Shown here: one piece after another, positions 8,831 through 16,795 of the stretch | Layout of the letters: each line of letters opens with the position of its first letter | Numbering within the stretch: the first letter of the stretch is position 1 | NCBI GenBank assembly: GCA_007713455.1 | Contig: VMRT01000009.1 | Coordinates: 124,001 to 188,000, forward strand | Length of the DNA: 64,000 nt | From: Pseudomonas sp. | GTDB lineage: Bacteria > Pseudomonadota > Gammaproteobacteria > Pseudomonadales > Pseudomonadaceae | Direction of reading: 5' to 3' | Notes under the pieces: generated by a model | Told to the model about the DNA's origin: nothing | The model's database searches: none | What the model saw: only the letters and a program-made list of their open reading frames with translations | Program-made: the position numbers and the translations under genes

Positions 8831-9865
8831 TCAGCGCACCTCAACTGACTGCGGGGCCAGGCGATCCAGCGCCTCGATCACCGCGCGCGGCTTCAGCTCG
8901 CGCATGCAGTTGTTGTGGCCGAAGCGGCAGGTGCGTTCAAAACAGGGGCTGCAGTCGAGACCCAGCCGCACCACCTCGACCTGCTCGGAAAGCGGCGGGG
9001 TGAAGGCCGGTGACGTCGAGCCATAGACTGCAGCCAGAGGCCGGCCCAGCGCGGCTGACACGTGCATCAGGCCGGAGTCGTTGGACACCACTGCGTCAGC
9101 GCAGGAGAGCAGATCGATAGCCTCGGCCAGGCTGGTCTCGCCGGCCAGGTTCACCGCCTCTTCGCGCAACCCAGGAATCAATCGCGCGAGGATTTCCTCG
9201 CCCACCGGGTGGTCGTTTTTCGAGCCGAACAGCCAGACCTGCCAGCCCTCACGAATCTTCAGCTCGGCGACCTTGGCGAAGTGCTCGGCCGGCCAGCGCT
9301 TGGACTCGCCAAATTCGGCACCGGGGCACAGCGCCAGCACCGGCCGGTCCAGACTCAGGCCGAAACGTGCCAGTGCCACATCGCGAGTCACGGGGTCGAT
9401 ACGCAGCGAAGGGTTCGGATACGGTCTGGGCAACTCGGCGCCCGGCTCGAACGCCAGCGCCATGAAGCGTTCGATCATCAGCGGATAGCGTTGTTTGTCG
9501 AGCTTGCGCATATCGTTAAGCAGGCCGAAGCGCATTTCGCCGCGCCAGCCGGTGCGCTTGGGAATACCGGCGAAGAACGGCACCAGCGCCGACTTCAACG
9601 AATTGGGCAGGAGGATCGCCTGCTCATACTGACCACGCAGGCTCTGCGCAACTTTGCGCCGGGTCGCCATGTCGAGCACGCCATGCCCGACCGGAAAGCT
9701 CAGCGCCTGGCGTACCTCGGGCATGCGCTCGAGAATCGGCCGGCTCCACTCGGGCGCCAGCACGTCGATCTGGCAGTCGGGATGGCGCTGTTTCAGACAG
9801 ACGAACAACGTCTGCGCCATCACCATGTCGCCAACCCAGCTGGGTCCCACAATCAGAATATTCAT
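8831..9865 (-). CDS. waaF: LPS heptosyltransferase II WaaF (RfaF)
   Basis: 344 residues, GT9 family, adds the second heptose to the inner core. MNILIVGPSWVGDMVMAQTLF is the signature start; ALCPGAEFGESKRWPAEHFAKVAE near residue 180 and VVSNDSGLMHVSAALGRPLAAVYGSTSPAFTPP near 255 are the conserved donor-binding parts, and CFERTCRFGHNNCM near 313 has the cysteine-rich C-terminal pattern of WaaF. It is the first gene of the overlapped LPS run, 74 bases downstream of ilvE, a gap that carries a Pseudomonas-type intergenic repeat. Start ATG at 9865. Confidence 0.95.
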   Translation of the reverse strand: MNILIVGPSWVGDMVMAQTLFVCLKQRHPDCQIDVLAPEWSRPILERMPEVRQALSFPVGHGVLDMATRRKVAQSLRGQYEQAILLPNSLKSALVPFFAGIPKRTGWRGEMRFGLLNDMRKLDKQRYPLMIERFMALAFEPGAELPRPYPNPSLRIDPVTRDVALARFGLSLDRPVLALCPGAEFGESKRWPAEHFAKVAELKIREGWQVWLFGSKNDHPVGEEILARLIPGLREEAVNLAGETSLAEAIDLLSCADAVVSNDSGLMHVSAALGRPLAAVYGSTSPAFTPPLSEQVEVVRLGLDCSPCFERTCRFGHNNCMRELKPRAVIEALDRLAPQSVEVR

Positions 9866-9939
9866 AAGGGCAGCTTCAAGCCACGAGCCTCAAGCTGCAA
9901 GCGGCAAACCATCGGCCGCGTGCAGCTTGGCGCCTGCGC
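9866..9939. repeat. Intergenic repeat of the AGCTTCAAG / CAAGCTGCAAG type between ilvE and waaF
   Basis: The 74-base gap contains CAGCTTCAAGCCACGAGCCT followed by CAAGCTGCAAGCGGCAA and then GCGTGCAGCTTGGCGCCT. These are alternating direct and inverted copies of an AGCTTC/GCAGCTT core. Such strings are common between genes in Pseudomonas genomes and are likely a short interspersed repeat able to fold in RNA. No T tract follows, so it is not called a terminator. It could attenuate ilvE read-through into the LPS genes. Confidence 0.5.
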
Positions 9940-10863
9940 TTACTTGACCAGTGTCCGCCATTCGGCATACGCCGCGGTCTTGCCGGAGACCAGATCGAAG
10001 TAGGCCTTCTGCAACTTTTCGGTCACTGGGCCACGACGACCGATGCCGATGGCGCGGCCATCGACTTCGCGAATCGGCGTCACCTCTGCGGCAGTTCCGG
10101 TGAAGAAGGCTTCGTCGGCGATATAGACCTCGTCGCGGGTGATGCGCTTCTCGACCACCTTCAGGCCGTGCTCAGCGGCCAGGGTCAGCACGGTGCCACG
10201 AGTGATGCCATTCAGGCAGGCGGTCACTTCCGGGGTGTAGATCACGCCATCCTTGATGATGAAGATGTTCTCGCCCGAACCTTCGGCCACGTAGCCTTCA
10301 GGATCCAGCATCAACGCTTCGTCAGCGCCACCGGAAATGGCTTCCTGCAGGGCCAGCATCGAGTTGATGTAGGCACCGTTGGACTTGGCGCGGGTCATGG
10401 TGATATTGACGTGGTGACGGGTGAAGGAGCTGGTGCGCACCTTGATGCCCAGTTCCAGCGCCTCGTCGCCCATGTAGGCGCCCCAGTGCCAGGCGGCGAC
10501 GATCACGTGCACTTTCAGGCCGCTGGCGCGCAGGCCCATGCCTTCGCTTCCGTAGAACACCATCGGGCGGATGTAGGCGCTTTCCAGGTTGTTCTCGCGC
10601 ACTGCGGCGCGGGTCGCTTCGTTGATCTCTTCCTTCGAGTACGGCATCGGCATGTTCATGATGTGTGCCGAATCGAACAGGCGGTCGGTGTGCGCCTGCA
10701 GGCGGAAGATCGCCGTGCCGTCCGGGGTGTTGTAGGCGCGTACGCCTTCGAATACGCCCATGCCGTAGTGCAGGGTATGGGTCAGCACATGGGTGGTCGC
10801 ATCACGCCACTGCACCAGTTCGCCGTCATACCAGATGACGCCATCACGATCGGCCATCGACAT
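9940..10863 (-). CDS. ilvE: Branched-chain amino acid aminotransferase IlvE
   Basis: 307 residues, fold-type IV PLP aminotransferase. It interconverts branched-chain 2-oxo acids and valine, leucine or isoleucine with glutamate as amino donor, in the cytoplasm. The N-terminal VIWYDGELVQWRDATTHVLTHTLHYGMGVFEGVRAY is typical of IlvE. The PLP lysine lies in TMTRAKSNGAYINSMLALQEA near residue 160, and EGSGENIFIIKDGVIYTP near 194 is the conserved C-terminal domain entry. Start ATG at 10863 has GAGGAG ten bases upstream; the second ATG two codons in is possible. It lies 49 bases after glnE and may share its transcript. Family assignment is firm. Confidence 0.97.
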   Translation of the reverse strand: MSMADRDGVIWYDGELVQWRDATTHVLTHTLHYGMGVFEGVRAYNTPDGTAIFRLQAHTDRLFDSAHIMNMPMPYSKEEINEATRAAVRENNLESAYIRPMVFYGSEGMGLRASGLKVHVIVAAWHWGAYMGDEALELGIKVRTSSFTRHHVNITMTRAKSNGAYINSMLALQEAISGGADEALMLDPEGYVAEGSGENIFIIKDGVIYTPEVTACLNGITRGTVLTLAAEHGLKVVEKRITRDEVYIADEAFFTGTAAEVTPIREVDGRAIGIGRRGPVTEKLQKAYFDLVSGKTAAYAEWRTLVK

Positions 10864-10912
10864 CGTTGCCAGCTCCTCAGAATTCGAATTTGCCAGTAGC
10901 CCGACGAGGGGC

Positions 10913-13858
10913 TCAGCTTAGGCCCAACTCACGCCAGATACGCATGACAGCGCGGCGCTCGTCGTGGAATTGATCCCCACTCACCACTCCGGGCTGCTTC
11001 TGCAGTGATTGCCGGTGCGCTGCGGCGCGGTAGGCCTTGTAGGCATCCTGCAGCAGCCGAACCTCATCGCCGGTCATCAACCCGGCCTGCTCCAACCCAT
11101 CGAGAATGCGGATGTTATCGGTATAGCGCAGCAGTTCGGGATGCTGGTGCGACCACGCCAAAGCCGCGTATTGCACCATAAATTCGATATCCACGATACC
11201 ACCGGCGTCCTGCTTGAGATTGAACTCGGCCGCGCCGTCGAAGGCTTGCTCGGCAGTCCCCGCATGTGTCGCGCGGGTCCCGAGGTTGTCGCGCATCTTC
11301 GCGCGCATGTCGCTGACTTCGCGACGCAGCGCATCCAGATCACGCTCACGACCGAGCACACCGGCGCGCACCCGTTCGAAGTCGGCAGTCAGCTGCGGAC
11401 AGCCAACCAGCACCCGCGCACGCACCAGCGCCTGGTGCTCCCAGGTCCAGGCTTCCTGACCCTGGTAGCGCTCGAAGGCGCCGAGGGAGCTGACCAGCAG
11501 CCCGGAAGCGCCGGACGGACGCAGGCGCATGTCCACCTCGTACAGCTGGCCGGAGGTGGTCTGGGTAGTCAGCAGATGAATGATGCGCTGACCGAGACGG
11601 GTAAAGAACTGCGCGGTGTCGATGGGCTTGGCGCCATTGGTCTCGGCGGCAGGGTCGCCGTCATGGATGAACACCAGATCCAGGTCGGAACCGTGACCGA
11701 GCTCGATCCCGCCGACCTTGCCGTAACCGACGATGACGAAGGCCGGATCGCACAGCGTGCCGTCGCTGCGCTGCGGCTGACCATGACGCGCAACCGTGTG
11801 GCGCCAGGCCAGGGTCAGCACTTCCTGCAGAATGGCCTCCGCCAGCCAGGTCAGGTAGTCACTGACCTTCATCAACGGCAGCGTCCCGGCGATCTCCGAG
11901 GCTGCGACGCGCAGGCGATGCGCCAGCTTGAAATGACGCAGCGCCTCCATCTGCTGCTCGAGGTCATCCTCGGGAATACGCATCAGCCGCTCGCGCAATT
12001 CTGCGGCCAGCTCCGGCGCCAGCGGCGGGCTATACAAACGACCGGCGTTGAGCAATTCGTCGAGCAGCAACGGGAACCGCGCGATCTGCTCGGCGACCCA
12101 CGGGCTGGCCGCGCAGAGTTCGAGCAAGCGCTGCAGCGCGCCGGGATTTTCGGTCAGCAATACGAGATAGGCCGAACGCCGGGCCACCGCCTCGACCAAT
12201 GGCAGCACGCGCTCGAGCACCAGATCCGGGTCGTCCTGCTCGACAGCCTGTGCCAGCAAACGAGGAATGAAGGCATCCAGACGCTCGCGGCCGAGACGCT
12301 GCATGGTCCTGACCTGACTGGCATTACGCAGTGCGGCGAGGCGCTGACAGGCAACCTGACCATCACGGAACCCGGCTTCGGACAGCTGTCGACAGGCGAA
12401 CTCTTCGTCCCAATCCTGCTCCCACAGCGGCAGCCACTCGCCGCCGACCAGCGCCTCGCCTTCGGTATTCTCGTCCTCGTCCGGGTCGGCGATAACCTGG
12501 TGAAAATGCCAGTCGATACGCCCACGCCAGTGCAACAGCTGCTCATGGAAGGCCTGCCAGCTGTCGAAACCGAGCATGAAGGCGACCCGCGCGCAGTCGA
12601 CTTCAGTCTCCGGCAGCATCTGCGTCTGGCGATCGGCGATGGCCTGCAGCGCATGCTCGGTATAGCGCAGAAACTCATAGCCTTCGCGCAGCTCCGTCAC
12701 CGCTGCACCCGGCAGATAGCCCTGACCTTCCAGGGTAGCCAGCACCTTGAGCAACGGCCGCTGTTGCAGGCTGAGATCGCGCCCGCCGTGAATCAGCTGA
12801 AACGCCTGGGCGATGAACTCCACCTCGCGGATGCCACCGGCACCCAGCTTGATATTCGAAGCCATGCCCTTGCGCCGCACTTCCTGCTGAATCAGCTGCT
12901 TCATGGTGCGCAGCGCTTCGATGGCGGAGAAATCAAGGTAGCGCCGATAGACGAACGGCCGCAGCATTTCCAGCAGCTCCTTGCCGGCCTGCTGGTCACC
13001 ACCGATGACACGCGCCTTGATCATCGCGTAGCGCTCCCAGTCACGCCCCTGGTCCTGGTAGTACTGTTCCAGCGCGTTGAAGCTGTAGACCAGCGGACCA
13101 GACGAACCGTACGGGCGTAGGCGCATATCGACGCGGAAGACGAACCCATCGACGGTGATGGCGTCCAGCGACTTGATCAGCCGCTGACCGAGCCGGACGA
13201 AGAACTCCTGATTGTCCAGCGAGCGCTTGGCGCCCACGGTTTCGCCCCCCTCGGGGTACCCGAAGATCAGGTCGATGTCCGAGGACAGATTCAGCTCATG
13301 GGCGCCCAGCTTGCCCATGCCAAGGATGACCATGTGTTGCGGGTTGCCGCTGCGACGCCCGGTGGGTACGCCGAACTGCTCGCAATGGCGTGTGTACAGC
13401 CAGTGATACGCCAGATCGACCGAAGCGTCGGCGAGATCGGAAAGGTCGCGACAGGTTTCGGCAAGCTCGGCCTGACGGGTCAGGTCGCGCCAGATGATCC
13501 GCACCTGCTGGCGGGTCCGGAAGCGGCGCAGGGTCAGCGCCAGGGCATCCTCGCTGTCGCACGCGGCGACCTGCTCGCTCAGTGCGTCACGCATCTCGGC
13601 CGGCGCGAGCGATCTGTCCAGCCAGCCCAGCTCGGCCAGCTGCAGCAGCATCTGCGGATCTCGACTAACCTGTTCGCTGACGAAGTCGCTCGCCGCACAG
13701 ACCCGGCCGAACGCCTCGCGCTGCTCCACCAGCCAGGCGCGGCAACGTGCCGCAATGGCATCCGACAGGCTGCCGGCAGCAGCGAGGAACGACTCTTCGG
13801 CACGACTGACAAAAGGCAGAAGCGAGGGCGGCAATGCAACCAGCGATGGCAGACTCAT
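10913..13858 (-). CDS. glnE: Bifunctional glutamine synthetase adenylyltransferase/deadenylase GlnE
   Basis: 981 residues, as in other pseudomonads. It adds or removes AMP on glutamine synthetase according to nitrogen status and PII signalling. Two nucleotidyltransferase domains are visible: the N-terminal deadenylase with LSSDIDLIFGYPEGG near residue 205 and DMRLRPYGSSGPL, and the C-terminal adenylylase with GHGSDLDLVFIHDGD near 719 and DMRLRPSGASGLL. A helical linker joins them. The ATG at 13858 has AAGGA seven bases upstream and is preferred over an in-frame GTG five codons earlier. It is divergent from aceE across a 264-base region. Confidence 0.96.
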   Translation of the reverse strand: MSLPSLVALPPSLLPFVSRAEESFLAAAGSLSDAIAARCRAWLVEQREAFGRVCAASDFVSEQVSRDPQMLLQLAELGWLDRSLAPAEMRDALSEQVAACDSEDALALTLRRFRTRQQVRIIWRDLTRQAELAETCRDLSDLADASVDLAYHWLYTRHCEQFGVPTGRRSGNPQHMVILGMGKLGAHELNLSSDIDLIFGYPEGGETVGAKRSLDNQEFFVRLGQRLIKSLDAITVDGFVFRVDMRLRPYGSSGPLVYSFNALEQYYQDQGRDWERYAMIKARVIGGDQQAGKELLEMLRPFVYRRYLDFSAIEALRTMKQLIQQEVRRKGMASNIKLGAGGIREVEFIAQAFQLIHGGRDLSLQQRPLLKVLATLEGQGYLPGAAVTELREGYEFLRYTEHALQAIADRQTQMLPETEVDCARVAFMLGFDSWQAFHEQLLHWRGRIDWHFHQVIADPDEDENTEGEALVGGEWLPLWEQDWDEEFACRQLSEAGFRDGQVACQRLAALRNASQVRTMQRLGRERLDAFIPRLLAQAVEQDDPDLVLERVLPLVEAVARRSAYLVLLTENPGALQRLLELCAASPWVAEQIARFPLLLDELLNAGRLYSPPLAPELAAELRERLMRIPEDDLEQQMEALRHFKLAHRLRVAASEIAGTLPLMKVSDYLTWLAEAILQEVLTLAWRHTVARHGQPQRSDGTLCDPAFVIVGYGKVGGIELGHGSDLDLVFIHDGDPAAETNGAKPIDTAQFFTRLGQRIIHLLTTQTTSGQLYEVDMRLRPSGASGLLVSSLGAFERYQGQEAWTWEHQALVRARVLVGCPQLTADFERVRAGVLGRERDLDALRREVSDMRAKMRDNLGTRATHAGTAEQAFDGAAEFNLKQDAGGIVDIEFMVQYAALAWSHQHPELLRYTDNIRILDGLEQAGLMTGDEVRLLQDAYKAYRAAAHRQSLQKQPGVVSGDQFHDERRAVMRIWRELGLS

Positions 13859-13945
13859 TGAGGTTTCCTTCACAGCAACACAGTGAAACCGCGCGATTCA
13901 GAGCCTCGCAGATGCCTTTCTCAGGAAAATGCCAGCGCCGCTGAT

Positions 13946-14012
13946 CTGTAGTTTTACTACTAAAGAGTATTTCAGGGGCTGATCCCGACGTCATTTTGTA
14001 GTAAAACTACAG
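13946..14012. promoter_or_regulatory. Two palindromic operators upstream of aceE (GTAGT-N3-ACTAC)
   Basis: Two copies of a perfect palindrome, GTAGT-TTT-ACTAC at 13948-13960 and GTAGT-AAA-ACTAC at 13998-14010, lie between glnE and aceE. With flanks they form exact inverted repeats of each other (CTGTAGTTTTACTAC, 15 bases). Centres are 50 bases apart, close to an integral number of helical turns, which suits looping or cooperative binding. The symmetry matches FadR-subfamily GntR regulators; E. coli PdhR binds TGGT-N3-ACCA before pdhR-aceEF, differing by one base per half. A pyruvate- or lactate-responsive GntR repressor of aceEF is the best guess. The regulator gene is not in the window. Confidence 0.7.
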
Positions 14013-14122
14013 ACCCCGGTCCTACCCCCGGCACTCGTCCAAGAACATTACACGCACCGGCCCACAAAGCCGGTCGCGAACAGGCAACCGATTCTGGAAG
14101 CCTTTCCGCCATGGAGCAAGCC

Positions 14123-16768
14123 ATGCAAGATCTCGATCCCGTCGAAACCCAGGAATGGCTGGACGCCCTCGAGTCCGTCCTCGACCGCGAGGGTGAAGAC
14201 CGCGCTCACTACCTGATGACCCGGATGGGTGAACTGGCCACACGTAGCGGCACCCCCCTGCCCTACGGCATCACCACGCCGTACCGCAACACCATCCCCG
14301 TTACCCGTGAAGCCAAGATGCCTGGCGACCTGTTCATGGAGCGCCGCATTCGCTCCCTGGTCCGCTGGAACGCACTGGCGATGGTGATGCGCGCCAACCT
14401 CAAGGATCCGGATCTGGGTGGGCACATCTCCACCTTCGCTTCCAGCGCGACCCTCTACGACATCGGTTTCAACTATTTCTTCCAGGCCCCAACGGAAGAG
14501 CACGGCGGCGACCTGATCTACTATCAGGGGCATGCCTCCCCTGGCATTTACGCCCGCGCCTTTCTCGAAGGCCGCCTGAGCGAAGACCAGATGCTCAACT
14601 TCCGCCAGGAAGTCGATGGCAAGGGCCTGTCGAGCTATCCGCACCCGCACCTGATGCCAGACTTCTGGCAGTTCCCGACCGTGTCCATGGGTCTCGGCCC
14701 GATCACTGCGATCTACCAGGCGCGCTTCATGAAGTACCTGGAAAACCGCGGCTTCATTCCGAAAGGCAAGCAGCGCGTCTGGTGCTTCATCGGTGACGGC
14801 GAGTGCGACGAGCCGGAAACCCTCGGCGCCATTTCCCTGGCCGGTCGTGAAAATCTCGACAACCTGGTGTTCGTCATCAACTGCAACCTGCAGCGTCTGG
14901 ACGGCCCGGTACGCGGCAATAGCAAGATCATCCAGGAGCTGGAAGGCGTGTTCAAAGGCGCCAACTGGAACGTCAACAAGGTCGTATGGGGCCGCCTGTG
15001 GGACCCACTGTTCGCCGCCGACGAAGACGGCCGCATGCAGCGCCGCATGGACGAAGCCATCGACGGCGAATACCAGAACTACAAGGCCAAAGACGGCGCC
15101 TATGTGCGCAAGCATTTCTTCGGTGCCGACCCTGAGCTGCTCAAGCGTGTCGAGAGCATGTCAGATGAGGAAGTCTGGAAGCTCAACCGCGGCGGCCACG
15201 ATCCGTACAAGGTCTATGCCGCTTACCACCAGGCGGTCAACCACAAGGGCCAGCCGACAGTCATCCTGGCCAAGACCATCAAGGGCTACGGCACCGGTGC
15301 CGGAGAGGCGAAGAACATCGCCCACAACACCAAGAAAGTCGATATCGACAGCCTGAAGAAATTCCGCGACCGCTTCGACATCCCGGTCAACGATTCGCAG
15401 CTCGAAGAACTGCCGTTCTATCGTCCAGCCGAAGACAGCGCTGAGATGCGCTACCTGCGCAAGTGCCGCGAGAAACTTGGTGGCTCGCTGCCGCAGCGCC
15501 GGCCGAAGAGCTTCAGCATCCCGACACCGCCGCTGGACACCCTCAAGGCGGTACTAGACGGTTCCGGTGATCGCGAGATCTCCACCACCATGGCCTTCGG
15601 TCGGATCCTGTCGCAGCTGGTCAAGGACAAGGATCTGGGCAAGCGCATCGTGCCGATCCTCGCCGACGAGGCGCGTACCTTCGGCATGGAAGGCATGTTC
15701 CGCCAGTTGGGTATCTATTCCCCGGTGGGGCAGCTTTACGAGCCGGTCGACCGTGATCAGGTGATGTACTACCGCGAAGAGAAGGACGGCCAGATCCTGC
15801 AGGAAGGCCTGAACGAAGCGGGTGCCTTCTCCTCGTTCATCGCGGCGGGTACCGCCTACAGCAACTACAACCAGCCGATGCTGCCGGTCTACATCTTCTA
15901 TTCGATGTTTGGCTTCCAGCGGATCGGCGACCTGGCCTGGGCGGCCGGCGATGCCCAGACCCGCGGTTTCCTGCTCGGTGGCACCTCCGGACGCACCACC
16001 CTGAACGGAGAAGGTCTGCAGCACGAGGACGGGCATAGCCACATCCTCGCCAGCACCATCCCCAACTGCCGCAGCTATGACCCCACCTACGGCTACGAGC
16101 TGGCGGTGATCATGCATCACGGCATGCACGAGATGATGGAGCTGCAGAAGAGCGTCTACTACTACATCACCGTGATGAACGAGAACTACCAGCAGCCGGC
16201 CATGCCACAAGGTGTCGAGGACGGCATCATCAAGGGCATGTACCTGCTCGAGGAAGCCAAGGGCGACTTCAAGCACCGCGTACAGCTGCTGGGTTCCGGC
16301 ACCATCCTTCGTGAAGTGCGTGCTGCGGTGGACATCCTCGCCAAGATGGGTGTCGGCGCCGACGTCTGGAGCGTAACCAGCTTCAACGAGCTGCGTCGCG
16401 ATGGCCTGGCGGTCGACCGCTGGAACCGTCTGCACCCGACCGAGGAGCCGCGCAAGAGCTATGTCGAGCAGTGTCTGGAAGGCCGCGAAGGCCCGGTAGT
16501 GGCCTCGACCGACTACATGAAGCTGTTCGCCGATCAGATTCGTCAGTGGGTTCCGTCGCGCGAATACCAGGTGCTCGGCACTGACGGCTTCGGCCGCAGC
16601 GACTCGCGCGCCAAGCTGCGTGACTTCTTCGAAGTCGACCGCCGCTGGGTTGCCGTCGCGGCACTGCAGGCACTCGCCGATCGCGGCGCCATCGAACGCA
16701 CCGTGGTGGCCAATGCCATCACCGAGTTCGGTATCGACCCCGAGAAGCGCAATCCGCTGGATTGCTGA
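14123..16768 (+). CDS. aceE: Pyruvate dehydrogenase E1 component AceE
   Basis: 881 residues, homodimeric-type E1p. It uses thiamine diphosphate to decarboxylate pyruvate and pass the acetyl group to the lipoyl domains of AceF. The N-terminal MQDLDPVETQEWLDALESVLDREG is the region that binds E2. The ThDP motif GDGECDEPETLG...NLVFVINCNLQRLDGPVRGN begins near residue 230. The pyrimidine-binding and C-terminal transketolase-like domains follow. ATG 14123 has GGAG six bases upstream and was chosen over the ATG at 14111. aceF begins 27 bases after the stop, so the two form an operon. Regulation by the twin palindromes upstream is inferred. Confidence 0.97.
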   Translation: MQDLDPVETQEWLDALESVLDREGEDRAHYLMTRMGELATRSGTPLPYGITTPYRNTIPVTREAKMPGDLFMERRIRSLVRWNALAMVMRANLKDPDLGGHISTFASSATLYDIGFNYFFQAPTEEHGGDLIYYQGHASPGIYARAFLEGRLSEDQMLNFRQEVDGKGLSSYPHPHLMPDFWQFPTVSMGLGPITAIYQARFMKYLENRGFIPKGKQRVWCFIGDGECDEPETLGAISLAGRENLDNLVFVINCNLQRLDGPVRGNSKIIQELEGVFKGANWNVNKVVWGRLWDPLFAADEDGRMQRRMDEAIDGEYQNYKAKDGAYVRKHFFGADPELLKRVESMSDEEVWKLNRGGHDPYKVYAAYHQAVNHKGQPTVILAKTIKGYGTGAGEAKNIAHNTKKVDIDSLKKFRDRFDIPVNDSQLEELPFYRPAEDSAEMRYLRKCREKLGGSLPQRRPKSFSIPTPPLDTLKAVLDGSGDREISTTMAFGRILSQLVKDKDLGKRIVPILADEARTFGMEGMFRQLGIYSPVGQLYEPVDRDQVMYYREEKDGQILQEGLNEAGAFSSFIAAGTAYSNYNQPMLPVYIFYSMFGFQRIGDLAWAAGDAQTRGFLLGGTSGRTTLNGEGLQHEDGHSHILASTIPNCRSYDPTYGYELAVIMHHGMHEMMELQKSVYYYITVMNENYQQPAMPQGVEDGIIKGMYLLEEAKGDFKHRVQLLGSGTILREVRAAVDILAKMGVGADVWSVTSFNELRRDGLAVDRWNRLHPTEEPRKSYVEQCLEGREGPVVASTDYMKLFADQIRQWVPSREYQVLGTDGFGRSDSRAKLRDFFEVDRRWVAVAALQALADRGAIERTVVANAITEFGIDPEKRNPLDC

Positions 16769-16795
16769 TGCTGCGTGCGCACAGGAGAACCTATT

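Noticed and set aside
11009..13120. 703-codon plus-strand open frame opposite glnE
   Set aside because: Antisense shadow of a GC-rich gene; composition is not protein-like and glnE on the other strand has complete domains.
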